In this document: piece after piece, positions 17,343 through 25,947 of the stretch
How positions within the stretch are numbered: the stretch's first letter is position 1
How the letters are laid out: each line of letters starts with the position of its first letter
Translations under genes and position numbers: made by a program
Assembly: GCF_963677305.1 (NCBI RefSeq)
Contig: NZ_OY781925.1
Span: 3,562,783-3,626,782 of the forward strand
Length of the DNA stretch: 64,000 nucleotides
Source: an uncultured Holophaga sp.
GTDB taxonomy: Bacteria; Acidobacteriota; Holophagae; Holophagales; Holophagaceae
Direction: 5' to 3'
Notes under the pieces: generated by a model
Database searches by the model: none
What the model was told of the DNA's origin: nothing
The model's input: the letters and a program-made list of their open reading frames with translations, nothing else

Positions 17343-18061
17343 GCGGCGCCCCAGCCCTCCAGGCCGAAGGGCTCAGCGTCGAGGGACGGCTCCACGTCCT
17401 GGACCTGCAGCTGCCCAAGGGCTGCCTGGCAGGGGTGCTCGGCCCCAACGGGGCGGGCAAGTCCACCCTGCTCCAGGCCCTGGCGGGACTCCTCCCGGCC
17501 CGGGGGCAGATCCGCTGGCAGGGCACCGAGCTCCGCAGGATCCCCATCCTCGACCGCGGCCGCCAACTGGCCTGGCTGCCCCAGGAGTCCCGCGCTGAGT
17601 TCGCCTTCCCGGTCCGGGATGTGGTGGCCCAGGGCCGCTATGCCTGGGAGGACGAGGACGCGGGGGTGGACCGGATCCTGGAGCGCCTCGACCTCTGCCA
17701 CCTGGCCCAGCGGCCGGTCACCCGGCTCTCCGGCGGCGAGCGGCAGCGGGTCTTCCTCGCCCGCGCCCTGGCCACCCAGGCGCCCATCCAGCTCTGGGAT
17801 GAGCCCGTGAGCCAGCTGGACGTGCGCCATGCCCTGGAGGTGCTCCGCCTGGGCCGCGAGCTGGCGGACAGCGGCTCGACGGTGCTCATGTCCGTCCACG
17901 ACCTCCGTCTGGTGCGCTTCATGGACCATGTCCTGGTGCTGAAGGACGGAGGCCTGAAGGCCTCGGGCTATCCCGAGGAGGTCTTCACCCCCGAGCTCAT
18001 CCTGGAGACCTTCGGCGTCCGGGCAAGCTGGCAGTCCGCCCTGGTGCTGGAACTGCCCTGA
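17339..18061 (+). CDS. btuD: Corrinoid ABC transporter ATPase
   Basis: A 240-residue ABC ATPase driving BtuC. Walker A GPNGAGKST (about 38-46), Q-loop LPQES, signature LSGGERQRV, Walker B LWDEP and the switch histidine in SVHD are all present. The Walker B strand ends with Trp before Asp-Glu, slightly unusual but compatible with activity. It ends the operon; a 70-base gap follows before the mscS-like gene. Confidence 0.93.
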
Positions 18062-18131
18062 GTTCCTGGCATCGGCCGCTCCCAGGCCTCATCATGCACC
18101 AGGAATCCGAAGCACCCGGAAGGAGGCGGCC

Positions 18132-19793
18132 TTGAAGAGATGGGTGGCAAGTCTGCTTTGGGTCATCACCCTCGCCCTCGGGTCCTTCGTCCTGGCGACG
18201 GCCCCGGTCCGCCCTCAGGCGAAGGCGGGCACCCCTCCGCCGGCTTCCGCCCCCTTGCCGCCCCCCGGCTCCGTCACCTTCGCTGGGCAGGCCCTCTTCA
18301 CCATCCAGGCGCCGCTGGCCACCTTCTCCCCCCAGGCCCGGGCTCAGTTCATCACGGAGCGACTGGAGCGCCTCTCCGCAGACCCCTTCACACCCACCCC
18401 GGCGCTCCAGCTCGCGGAGCAGGACGAGGCCACCGAGATCCTCTGCGGTGACACGATCCTCATGACCCTCACCGACCAGGATGCCCAGCTGGCCCACCTT
18501 GCCCGGGCCGACCTGGCCAGGGAGCGGATGGCCACCCTGCAGGACGCCCTCCGCTCCCGCACCTGGATCGCCCGCCTCAAGGCCATCGCATTCCACGCCC
18601 TCTGGACCCTGCTGGCCACGGCCGTGATCGCCCTGGCCCTGTGGCTGATCGCCCAGGGTGCCAAGCGGATCCGCGCCAGGATCCTGGCCCTGCCCGAGGG
18701 GCATTTCCGCGGGCTGCGGATCCAGGAACTGGAGCTGGTCTCCTTCAACACGCTCCGCCGTATGGCCTGCCACCTCGTCTGGACCCTGCAGACCCTGGTG
18801 GCCCTCCTGATCGCCTATCTCTACTTCTCCACGGTCTTCAGTTTCTTCCCGGCCACCCGGGGCCTGGCTTACAAGCTCCTGCTCCTCCTCCTCACCCCGA
18901 TCCGACAGGTGGGGCTTGGAATCCTGGGCTATCTCCCGAGCCTCTTCTTCCTCCTGGTCATCGGCGTGGTCACCCGCTTCCTGCTGAAGGGCATCCATCT
19001 CATCTTCAGGGGCATCCAGGCCGGATCCATCAAGATCCCCAACTTCTACCCCGACTGGGCCGAGCCCTCCTACCGCATGGCCCGCTTCTTCATCCTGGCC
19101 TTCGCCCTGGTAGTGGCCTTCCCGTACCTGCCCGGGGCGGGTTCCGAGGGGCTGAAGAATGTCTCCCTCTTCCTCGGGGTCATCTTCAGCCTGGGCTCCT
19201 CGGGGGCGGTCAGCAATGCGGTGGCGGGGGTCCTCATCACCTACATGCGCCCCTTCCACGTAGGGGACCGCATCGCCGTAGGGGAGACCGTGGGGGATGT
19301 GGTGGAGAAGTCCATGCTCGTGACCCGCATCCGCACCATCAAGAACGTGGAGATCACCATCCCCAACGCCACCCTGCTGGGCTCCCAGGTCCAGAATTTC
19401 AGCGCCCAGGCCCAGGACCGGGGGCTCATCCTCCACACCACCGTCACCATCGGCTATGACGCCCCCTGGAGGCAGGTCCACGCCCTCCTTATCGAGGCAG
19501 CCCAGGCCACGGAGGGCATCCTCCGGGAGCCGGCCCCTTTCGTCCTCCAGACCAGCCTGGATGACTTCTACGTCTCGTACCAGCTCAACGCGTACACCCG
19601 TGAGGCCTCGCGACAGGCCGCCCTCTACTCCCAACTCCACGCCAACATCCAGGAGCACTTCAACCGGGCCGGAGTCGAGATCATGAGCCCCCATTACCGG
19701 GCGGCCAGGGACGGCAACCAGAGCACCATCCCCGCCGACCAGCTTCCGGAGGGCTACCAGGCCCCGGGCTTCAGGGTCACCAAGCTCCCCTGA
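18132..19793 (+). CDS. MscS-family mechanosensitive ion channel
   Basis: A 553-residue inner-membrane channel. After an N-terminal signal or anchor helix (about 5-23) comes a Pro-rich then helical periplasmic part, several membrane helices (about 155-350) and the MscS pore and beta domain (about 355-470), with SSGAVSNAVAGVLITYMRPFHVGDRI and IPNATLLGSQVQNFS. It probably opens on membrane tension during osmotic downshock. The C-terminal alpha/beta vestibule spans about 470-540. The start is TTG behind AGGAGG. It converges on the methyltransferase gene. Confidence 0.92.
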   Translation: MKRWVASLLWVITLALGSFVLATAPVRPQAKAGTPPPASAPLPPPGSVTFAGQALFTIQAPLATFSPQARAQFITERLERLSADPFTPTPALQLAEQDEATEILCGDTILMTLTDQDAQLAHLARADLARERMATLQDALRSRTWIARLKAIAFHALWTLLATAVIALALWLIAQGAKRIRARILALPEGHFRGLRIQELELVSFNTLRRMACHLVWTLQTLVALLIAYLYFSTVFSFFPATRGLAYKLLLLLLTPIRQVGLGILGYLPSLFFLLVIGVVTRFLLKGIHLIFRGIQAGSIKIPNFYPDWAEPSYRMARFFILAFALVVAFPYLPGAGSEGLKNVSLFLGVIFSLGSSGAVSNAVAGVLITYMRPFHVGDRIAVGETVGDVVEKSMLVTRIRTIKNVEITIPNATLLGSQVQNFSAQAQDRGLILHTTVTIGYDAPWRQVHALLIEAAQATEGILREPAPFVLQTSLDDFYVSYQLNAYTREASRQAALYSQLHANIQEHFNRAGVEIMSPHYRAARDGNQSTIPADQLPEGYQAPGFRVTKLP

Positions 19794-19810
19794 GCCCGGG
19801 ACGCCTCTGG

Positions 19811-20929
19811 CTACTTGCCCGTCGCCGCAGCGATCAGAGCCTTGACGTTCTCCACCTTGGCATTGGGCGGGCAGGAGCAGCCACAGGAGACGATGTAACC
19901 CGGTCCGTTGGCCTGGATGTTGTCCGTGACGTACTTGTGGACCTGGTCGGGGGTGCCCAGCACCAGGAGGGAGGCTGGGACATCGCCCTTGATGGCGATG
20001 TGACCTCCCAGCCTCTCCCGGATCTTGGCCATGTCCGTCACGCCATCGGACTCGAAGATCACTGAGCCCGTCTTGAAGGCCCGGAAGCAGTCCAGGTCGC
20101 GCTCCCAGTTGCCATCGCAGTGGATGTCGCAGACATAGCCTTCCTCGTTGACCATGTCCACCGTCTCCTTGATGTATTTGAAGACATACCGCTCCCAGAG
20201 CTTGGGCGAGTAGAACTCGGAAGCCCCCCGCGCCGGGGAGACGAAGACCACCGGGGACTTGCCCTGGCTGGCCCGGATCATTCCGCGGAGCTGCTCCAGG
20301 TTCTCCTTCTGGATCACATCCAGGACCTCGCCCACCTTGTCGGGCATGGTGAAGAGGTCGCGCATGAACTTGCCCATGGAGCGCCCACCGCTCAGGTACT
20401 CGTTCACGGTGATGGTCACCAGTTCCGAGTAGATGTACATGCCCTTGGCCTCGAACTTCTGGACCGCCTTGTCCGAGTTGGCCATCAGGTCCCCCACCAG
20501 GGCACCCAGATCGACGCCCAGGCGCTCGGTGACGTAGCCCGGCATGAAGCCGCTCCACCCCTTGGCCAGGATGGTGTCGTAGTCCTCCCGGGTCATGACT
20601 TCGCGCTCATCCAGCTGCCAGAGGGCATCATCCGGGAGCTCCCGGCCGGGGAGCTTGACCTTGGTCATGAAGATCAGGGGGAAGATGGGGCCGGCGGGGA
20701 AGGCGGCGGTGAGGCCGTCCATGTCATGACCGAGGGCCTCCGCAGACTCGGCCATGATGTCGGAAGCCGGGTCGATGCCGTGGCAGAGGTCGGCGATCTT
20801 CCGTCCCGCGGCCACGGCCATGAAGGCATCAGCCATCAGCACCACGGGGGGCCGGTCGGTCTTCTCGAGCCGGATGGTCTTCTTGAGGCGATCAAGGCGC
20901 TCGTTGAGGAGCCTGTCTGGGGTCTGCAT
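19811..20929 (-). CDS. UroD-family (methylcobamide-type) methyltransferase
   Basis: A 372-residue protein of the uroporphyrinogen decarboxylase superfamily, closer to the MtaA/CmuA-like methyltransferases than to heme HemE. Candidate zinc ligands are H270/C271 (DIHCDGN) and the Cys-rich SCGCSCPPN near the C-terminus. Such proteins move methyl groups between methyl donors, corrinoid proteins and acceptors, for example in O-demethylation; the substrate here is not known. The start follows AAGGAGA. A canonical-spacing sigma-54 promoter lies 37 bases upstream, and a sigma-54 activator is divergently encoded, so expression is probably inducible. No corrinoid protein gene is adjacent. Confidence 0.82.
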   Translation of the reverse strand: MQTPDRLLNERLDRLKKTIRLEKTDRPPVVLMADAFMAVAAGRKIADLCHGIDPASDIMAESAEALGHDMDGLTAAFPAGPIFPLIFMTKVKLPGRELPDDALWQLDEREVMTREDYDTILAKGWSGFMPGYVTERLGVDLGALVGDLMANSDKAVQKFEAKGMYIYSELVTITVNEYLSGGRSMGKFMRDLFTMPDKVGEVLDVIQKENLEQLRGMIRASQGKSPVVFVSPARGASEFYSPKLWERYVFKYIKETVDMVNEEGYVCDIHCDGNWERDLDCFRAFKTGSVIFESDGVTDMAKIRERLGGHIAIKGDVPASLLVLGTPDQVHKYVTDNIQANGPGYIVSCGCSCPPNAKVENVKALIAAATGK

Positions 20930-20965
20930 GAAGCCATCTCCTTTGAGGGGTGAGACTCCTTCTTC

Positions 20966-20982
20966 GGCAACAGGGATGCCAA
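20966..20982 (-). promoter_or_regulatory. Sigma-54 (-24/-12) promoter of the methyltransferase gene
   Basis: On the minus strand the sequence reads TTGGCATCCCTGTTGCC: GG and GC are separated by exactly ten bases, as required for sigma-54 promoters (consensus TGGCAC-N5-TTGC). The predicted start point lies about 25 bases before the methyltransferase ATG. The divergent AcoR-like activator supplies the expected enhancer-binding protein. Confidence 0.75.
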
Positions 20983-21079
20983 GCCCCGGGCCCGGCATCC
21001 CCAGGCAGGGCATCCTCCCAAACACCACGATTTCAATTACAGGCACAAAATCACGATTGCCTTGGATCGATTCCCCAAC

Positions 21080-21128
21080 TGTACCCCTATTGTTCATTTC
21101 TGTACCATGCCCGGACAACAGGGGTACA
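21080..21128. promoter_or_regulatory. Inverted-repeat enhancer (UAS) candidate
   Basis: TGTACCCCTATTGT (21080-21093) and ACAACAGGGGTACA (21115-21128) form a 14-base inverted repeat with one mismatch, centres 35 bases apart. It sits about 100-145 bases upstream of the sigma-54 promoter and just before the activator's start, the place expected for activator binding and autoregulation. Confidence 0.65.
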
Positions 21129-21151
21129 CTTCAGCACAGCCAAGGATACCC

Positions 21152-23092
21152 ATGGACCACCCCGCCCCTCTCCGATCCCCCGTGGAGGCCTCCTGGCAAC
21201 GCTGCCGCATGGCGGGACTGGACCCGGAAAATGGCACCTTCCTCACCGGATTGGAGGACAGCGAGATCCTGGATCTGATCAGCCACAAAGGCGAGCTGAT
21301 CCGCCATGCCCGGCCCTTCATGGTCCAGCTCCAGCGTTTCCTGACCGGCACGGGCTTTGTGGCCCTGCTCTTCGACGAGTTCGGGCAGCTCCTGGAGACC
21401 GTGGGAGACGCCCAGATGCTGAAGGGCATTCCCCACTTCGCCCGCGGCGTCTCCTGGGGGGAGACCCGGATCGGCACCAACGCCGTGAGCTGCGTCATCA
21501 GCGGGGGAGAGGCCTCCCAGATCCACTCCGGCGAACACTACCACAGGCTGCTCAAGGACTGGAGCACCTCTGCCGCCCCCATCCTCACGGAGGGCGGCAC
21601 CCTCATGGGCATCCTCTGCGTGGCGGGACCAGCCTCGGGAGCTCACCTCCACACCCTGGGCATGGTGGTGGCCTCCGCCAAGGCTATCGAGCGGGAGCTG
21701 ATGACCCGGCTCAAGCACAACGAGTTGCTCCTGTTGGACAGCCACTTCTCCAGCATCCTCCTCACCGTCTCCGATGGGGTGGTGGTCCTGGATGTGGAGG
21801 GCATCGTCCTCCAGATCAATCCCGTGGCCGAGCGGCTCCTGGGCGCCACCAACCGGGAGGTGATGGGCACCCGATCCGAGGAGCTCGTCCAGGAGAGTGC
21901 CCCCCTCCACGGACTCCTGGGTCGGGGGGTCGAGTTCAGCGACCGGGAGCTGGAGTTCCGCTGGGGGCGGGGTCGCTTCAACTGCCTGGCCAGCGGTCGC
22001 CCCATCCGGGATGAAGCAGCCACCATCATCGGAGCCGTGCTCTTCTTCAATCCCATCAACCGGATCCGCAGCCTGGTGAACCGCTTCAGTGGAGCCGAGG
22101 CCACCTTCCGCTTCGAGGACATCCTGGGAGAAGCCCAGGTCCTCCGGAAGGCCATCCGACTGGGGCATCTGGCCGCCCAGAACAGCAGCAATGTGCTCCT
22201 CACCGGGGACAGCGGCACCGGCAAGGAGATGTTCGCCCAGGCCATCCACAACCGCTCACGGCGAGCGGGCGGGCCCTTCATCGCCGTGAACTGCGGGGCC
22301 ATCCCCCGGGAGCTCATCGCCAGCGAGCTCTTCGGCTTCCAGGAGGGATCCTTCACCGGTGCCCACAAGGGCGGACGCCCTGGCAAGTTCGAATTGGCCA
22401 GCGGCGGTACCCTCTTCCTGGACGAAATCGGGGACATGCCCATCGAGCAGCAGGTGGCCCTCCTGCGGGTCCTCCAGGACCGGACCATCACCCGCATCGG
22501 CGGAGAAAGCTCCCTGGCGGTGGATGTCCGGATCATCTGCGCCACCAACAAGGAGCTCCGCCTGGCCATCCAGAAGGGCTCCCTGCGGGAGGATCTCTAC
22601 TATCGGCTCAATGTCTCGCCCATCCACCTGCCTGCCCTGAAAGAGCATTTGGAGGACCTCCCCCTCCTGGTGCGCGCCTTTCTCCACAAGCATGCCCTCC
22701 CGGGACCCGGCCGCGCCCATGTCGTGGAACCGGAAGTGCTGCGGGCACTCCAGGCCTACCCCTGGCCGGGCAATGTGCGGGAACTCCAGAACGCCGTGGA
22801 GCGCATGGCCCATGCGGCTGGCGGCTGGCACATCACCCTGGAGCACCTCCCTGAGGAGTTCCTCCCCGGCCGACACCAAGAACCCCAACGCCCGCCCCTC
22901 CTCACCCCGCCCGGAGCGCGAAGCCAAATCCCCAGCCTCCGGGAACAGCTCGAACAACAGGAACACCAGGAACTCACCGACGCCCTCCTGCAGAATCGAG
23001 GCTGCCTGAGCCACGCCGCCCTCACTTTGGGGATCAGCCGCAACACCCTCTACCGGCGGATGAAGAAGCACGGAGTGGATCTAAAGGCGTAA
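21152..23092 (+). CDS. AcoR-like sigma-54-dependent transcriptional activator
   Basis: A 646-residue enhancer-binding protein. An N-terminal GAF-type domain (about 40-190; WGETRIGTNAVSCVISGGEASQIHSGEHY resembles AcoR/DhaR regulators) is followed by a PAS domain (about 205-310), an AAA+ domain (about 325-560) with Walker A GDSGTGKE, the sigma-54 contact loop GSFTGA (Ala to Ser in GAFTGA), and a Fis-type helix-turn-helix at the end (LSHAALTLGISRNTLYRRMKK). It probably senses a small molecule and activates the divergent methyltransferase gene. The start at 21152 is the first ATG consistent with the domain; the frame is open further upstream through the inverted repeat. Confidence 0.92.
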   Translation: MDHPAPLRSPVEASWQRCRMAGLDPENGTFLTGLEDSEILDLISHKGELIRHARPFMVQLQRFLTGTGFVALLFDEFGQLLETVGDAQMLKGIPHFARGVSWGETRIGTNAVSCVISGGEASQIHSGEHYHRLLKDWSTSAAPILTEGGTLMGILCVAGPASGAHLHTLGMVVASAKAIERELMTRLKHNELLLLDSHFSSILLTVSDGVVVLDVEGIVLQINPVAERLLGATNREVMGTRSEELVQESAPLHGLLGRGVEFSDRELEFRWGRGRFNCLASGRPIRDEAATIIGAVLFFNPINRIRSLVNRFSGAEATFRFEDILGEAQVLRKAIRLGHLAAQNSSNVLLTGDSGTGKEMFAQAIHNRSRRAGGPFIAVNCGAIPRELIASELFGFQEGSFTGAHKGGRPGKFELASGGTLFLDEIGDMPIEQQVALLRVLQDRTITRIGGESSLAVDVRIICATNKELRLAIQKGSLREDLYYRLNVSPIHLPALKEHLEDLPLLVRAFLHKHALPGPGRAHVVEPEVLRALQAYPWPGNVRELQNAVERMAHAAGGWHITLEHLPEEFLPGRHQEPQRPPLLTPPGARSQIPSLREQLEQQEHQELTDALLQNRGCLSHAALTLGISRNTLYRRMKKHGVDLKA

Positions 23093-23209
23093 GAGGACAC
23101 CAGTGCAGATCACCTCGGGAAGCTCCACTTCCAGGGTGATGACCTGCAGTCGGAAGACACTGATGCAGACCACGCCAAGCGGGGAGAGGGAAGCCCCAAT
23201 TAAATAAAT

Positions 23210-23240
23210 ATTCATTCAACATCTCTTGTGTCGATAAAAT
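23210..23240 (+). promoter_or_regulatory. AT-rich motif pair upstream of vgrG
   Basis: ATTCATTCAA (23210-23219) and GATAAAAT (23233-23240) lie in the AT-rich leader of vgrG. The same two words in the same order occur, facing inward, upstream of the gene at 28206-29270. Together they look like a shared promoter or operator. The rest of the gap 23093-23271 shows nothing recognisable. Confidence 0.4.
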
Positions 23241-23271
23241 GAATGGTCCTTAAATATCCCCTAGAGCCCCC

Positions 23272-25938
23272 ATGGACCTCTCCCTCGACACCCTCTCGGA
23301 CCTCTTCCAGCTTTTCTTCCGCCAGGCCTCGCGCCTGATCAGGCTCCACCTGCCTTCCGACAGCGGCTTCACTGCGGGCATGCTCCTGCCCCACCGCCTC
23401 CGGGGCCGGGAGGGGGTCAACGAGGACTTCCGCTTCGAGCTCGAGCTCATGGCCGACAGCGCCCACCACCCCCTGGAGAGCCTCCAGGGCCTTCCCATCA
23501 TGGTCACGGTCCTCACCGCTTCGGGGCGCCAGCGCGAGCTCTGCGGTGTGGTCACCGAAGTCCGCAGCGAGGGCTCCGACGGCGGGGCCGCTTACTATCG
23601 AATCATCCTTGAACCCGCCACCGTCGCCCTCCGCCACACCCGCTGCTCCCGCCTCCTCTTCGGCCAGAGCGACCTGGACGCCGTCCTGCTCCTCCTCAAC
23701 GAGGAACTCCAGGCCAACCCCGTCATCGCCCAGTGCTTCCACATCGAGAACCGCTGCCGCAGCAGCTACCCGGTGCGGGAGATGATCAGCCTGGTCAACG
23801 AGTCCAAGTGGGACGCCATCCGGCGCCTCCTGGCCCGCTCGGGCATCTCCTACACCTATATCTCCTCGGATAAGAGCAGCCCCGCCTCCCCCCAGCACAC
23901 CCTGGTCCTCTTCGATAACCCCGCCCAGCTGGAGAGCTGCGCGTGCGGGGCCGTGCCCTTCCACCGCGTGGCGGGCTTCGAGACCCGGGACGCCATCTCG
24001 AGCTGGCACGCCCGGCGCACCCTCCAGCCCGGCCGCGTCAGCCGCCGCAGCTGGACCGGCAACACCTGGAGCCTCCGGAGTCCCGAGGAGCCCGGGGTCC
24101 AGGGTCAGGGCAGCTATGGCCAGGGCCTGGCCTCCACCCTGGAGGACTACCGCTACGAGGGGGGCCAGGAGCACACCCAGGACGAGGATCTCGCCACCCA
24201 GGCCGCCGGGGTGGCCTCCAGGGCCAGGGAGCAGCGGGCCCTCAGCTACCTGGGGGGCGGCAGCGTCCGGGACTTCCAGGCGGGCCAGCGGTTCACCCTC
24301 ACGGGGCACCCCCTCCACCCCGCCCAGGACTTCGTCCTCCTCTCGGTGGAACTGGAGGCCCGCAACAACCTGCCCCTGGGCCTCCAGGAGCTGCTGAAGC
24401 TGGTTTCGGCAGAAGGCCCCGTCTACCGCAACACCTTCACCTGCATCCCCGCCAGCAGCCCCGTGGTCCCCGAGGCGTTGCTCGCCCCCGATCCAGGACT
24501 CCTGACGGGCACCGTGGTGGGCCCCGAGCGCAGTGAGATCCACACCGAGGAGGGGGGCCGTATCAAGGTCCAGCTCCACTTCGCCCGGCCCCAGGACCAC
24601 GACGGGGCCGGGGCCTCGGGCACCGAGGCCGACAGCGTCTGGCTGCGGGTGCTGCAGTTCGGCTCCTCCCGGGGTGTGGGCAGCCACTTCATCCCCCGGG
24701 TGGGGGACGAGGTCCTCGTCGGCCCCCTGAACCAGGACCCGGATCACCTGGTGGTGATGGGCATCCTGCCCGGGGGGATCCGCCAGCCCGGGCGCTTCAG
24801 CGAGGTCTCCAGCCTGCCTGCGGACTGCGCGCTCTCCGGGTATCGCAGCCAGGAGCACGGGGGCTACCAGGGCAACCAGCTCCTCTTTGACGACACGCCC
24901 AGGGAGCTGCGCACCCAGTTGGCCAGCGACCACGCCAGAAGCGAGCTCAATCTGGGCTGGATCACCGCCCCCCGGCAGGGCGGCCAGGCCAGTCCCCGGG
25001 GGCAGGGCTTCGAGCTGCGAACGGATGAGTTCGGAGCTCTGAGGGCCGGTCGAGGCCTGTTGATCTCTTCCGAGGCACAGATGGAAGCCCGTGGAGACCT
25101 ACTGGAGGTTCGCGGCATGGCGGGCCAGCTGGGCTCGGCTCTATCGATGGCGGAATCCCTCTCCTCAATCTGTGAACAGGCCGAGGTTGAGCCCTTGGGA
25201 GCCAATCCGGCCCTCAGGCAGGCCCAAGACCACTTAGCGAACACCCTCCGGACACCTCGCCAGGGGGGAACCCGCGAAATTTCAGTCTTCCGACAGCCGA
25301 TCCTGGCCCTATCCAGTCCATCCGACATCCTCAGCGCCACCCCAGCCAACCAGATCCTTTCCGCAGGGGAGAACCTTCACGCCACCGTCGGCGAGGATGC
25401 CAACTGGGCTGTCGGCGGGAGGTTCGTGATGGCCGTCAAGGAACTGATCTCCTTATTCGCCTCCAAGGCCGGAATCCTGATGACCGCCGCCAAGGGGGCC
25501 ATCCGCATCGAGGCCCAGAACGGCCCCATCAGCATCCTGGGGGATCAGGAGGTCAAGGTCGTCTCCAACTCCAAGGGCGTCCACGTGGACGCCAAGGAGG
25601 AGATCGTCCTTACCGCTGGAGGCTGCATGATCCAGTTGAAGGGGGGCGTCTGCAAGATCGTGGCTCCGACGGCCATTGAGATGCATACCGCCACCCTCAG
25701 GAAGCTTGATAGCTCAACGGCAGAGGCAGAGCTCATGAAGGCACCTGCGCCCAAGGGCCTCTACGACGAGCAGTTCGTCCTGCGGGACAACCACACGAAC
25801 GAGCCCCTCGCCCATGCAGCCTATCGCGTGAAGCTCTCCGATGGTCAGGAGATTGCCGGGTACACCGACGCAGAAGGCCGCACCCAGCGCATCCACACGG
25901 GCGTTGGCCCCAAAGACCTCCAGTTTTTCCTGGATTAG
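23272..25938 (+). CDS. vgrG: VgrG-type spike protein of a type VI secretion system
   Basis: An 888-residue VgrG/Rhs-Vgr-family spike. The gp27-like part (about 1-370) contains the typical GREGVNEDFRFELELMA and SYPVREMISLVNESKWDAIRRLLARSGI. The gp5/OB-fold region (about 400-510) has GRIKVQLHF and IPRVGDEVLV, followed by a DUF2345-type beta-helix extension (about 620-820) and a C-terminal ~60-residue domain (LYDEQFVLRDNHTNEPLAHAAYRV) resembling the transthyretin-like domain that loads cargo in other VgrGs. Contraction of the T6SS would push it out with its effector. No other T6SS structural genes are in the window. Confidence 0.92.
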   Translation: MDLSLDTLSDLFQLFFRQASRLIRLHLPSDSGFTAGMLLPHRLRGREGVNEDFRFELELMADSAHHPLESLQGLPIMVTVLTASGRQRELCGVVTEVRSEGSDGGAAYYRIILEPATVALRHTRCSRLLFGQSDLDAVLLLLNEELQANPVIAQCFHIENRCRSSYPVREMISLVNESKWDAIRRLLARSGISYTYISSDKSSPASPQHTLVLFDNPAQLESCACGAVPFHRVAGFETRDAISSWHARRTLQPGRVSRRSWTGNTWSLRSPEEPGVQGQGSYGQGLASTLEDYRYEGGQEHTQDEDLATQAAGVASRAREQRALSYLGGGSVRDFQAGQRFTLTGHPLHPAQDFVLLSVELEARNNLPLGLQELLKLVSAEGPVYRNTFTCIPASSPVVPEALLAPDPGLLTGTVVGPERSEIHTEEGGRIKVQLHFARPQDHDGAGASGTEADSVWLRVLQFGSSRGVGSHFIPRVGDEVLVGPLNQDPDHLVVMGILPGGIRQPGRFSEVSSLPADCALSGYRSQEHGGYQGNQLLFDDTPRELRTQLASDHARSELNLGWITAPRQGGQASPRGQGFELRTDEFGALRAGRGLLISSEAQMEARGDLLEVRGMAGQLGSALSMAESLSSICEQAEVEPLGANPALRQAQDHLANTLRTPRQGGTREISVFRQPILALSSPSDILSATPANQILSAGENLHATVGEDANWAVGGRFVMAVKELISLFASKAGILMTAAKGAIRIEAQNGPISILGDQEVKVVSNSKGVHVDAKEEIVLTAGGCMIQLKGGVCKIVAPTAIEMHTATLRKLDSSTAEAELMKAPAPKGLYDEQFVLRDNHTNEPLAHAAYRVKLSDGQEIAGYTDAEGRTQRIHTGVGPKDLQFFLD

Positions 25939-25947
25939 GAGCTTGCC

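Noticed and set aside
17997..20558. 850-codon open frame antisense to mscS and the methyltransferase region
   Set aside because: Both covered genes have strong family motifs; the antisense product is low-complexity and begins inside another gene.
19811..20929. Heme-pathway HemE (uroporphyrinogen decarboxylase)
   Set aside because: The Cys-rich C-terminus, the HCDG motif and the sigma-54 promoter fit the methyltransferase branch, not HemE.
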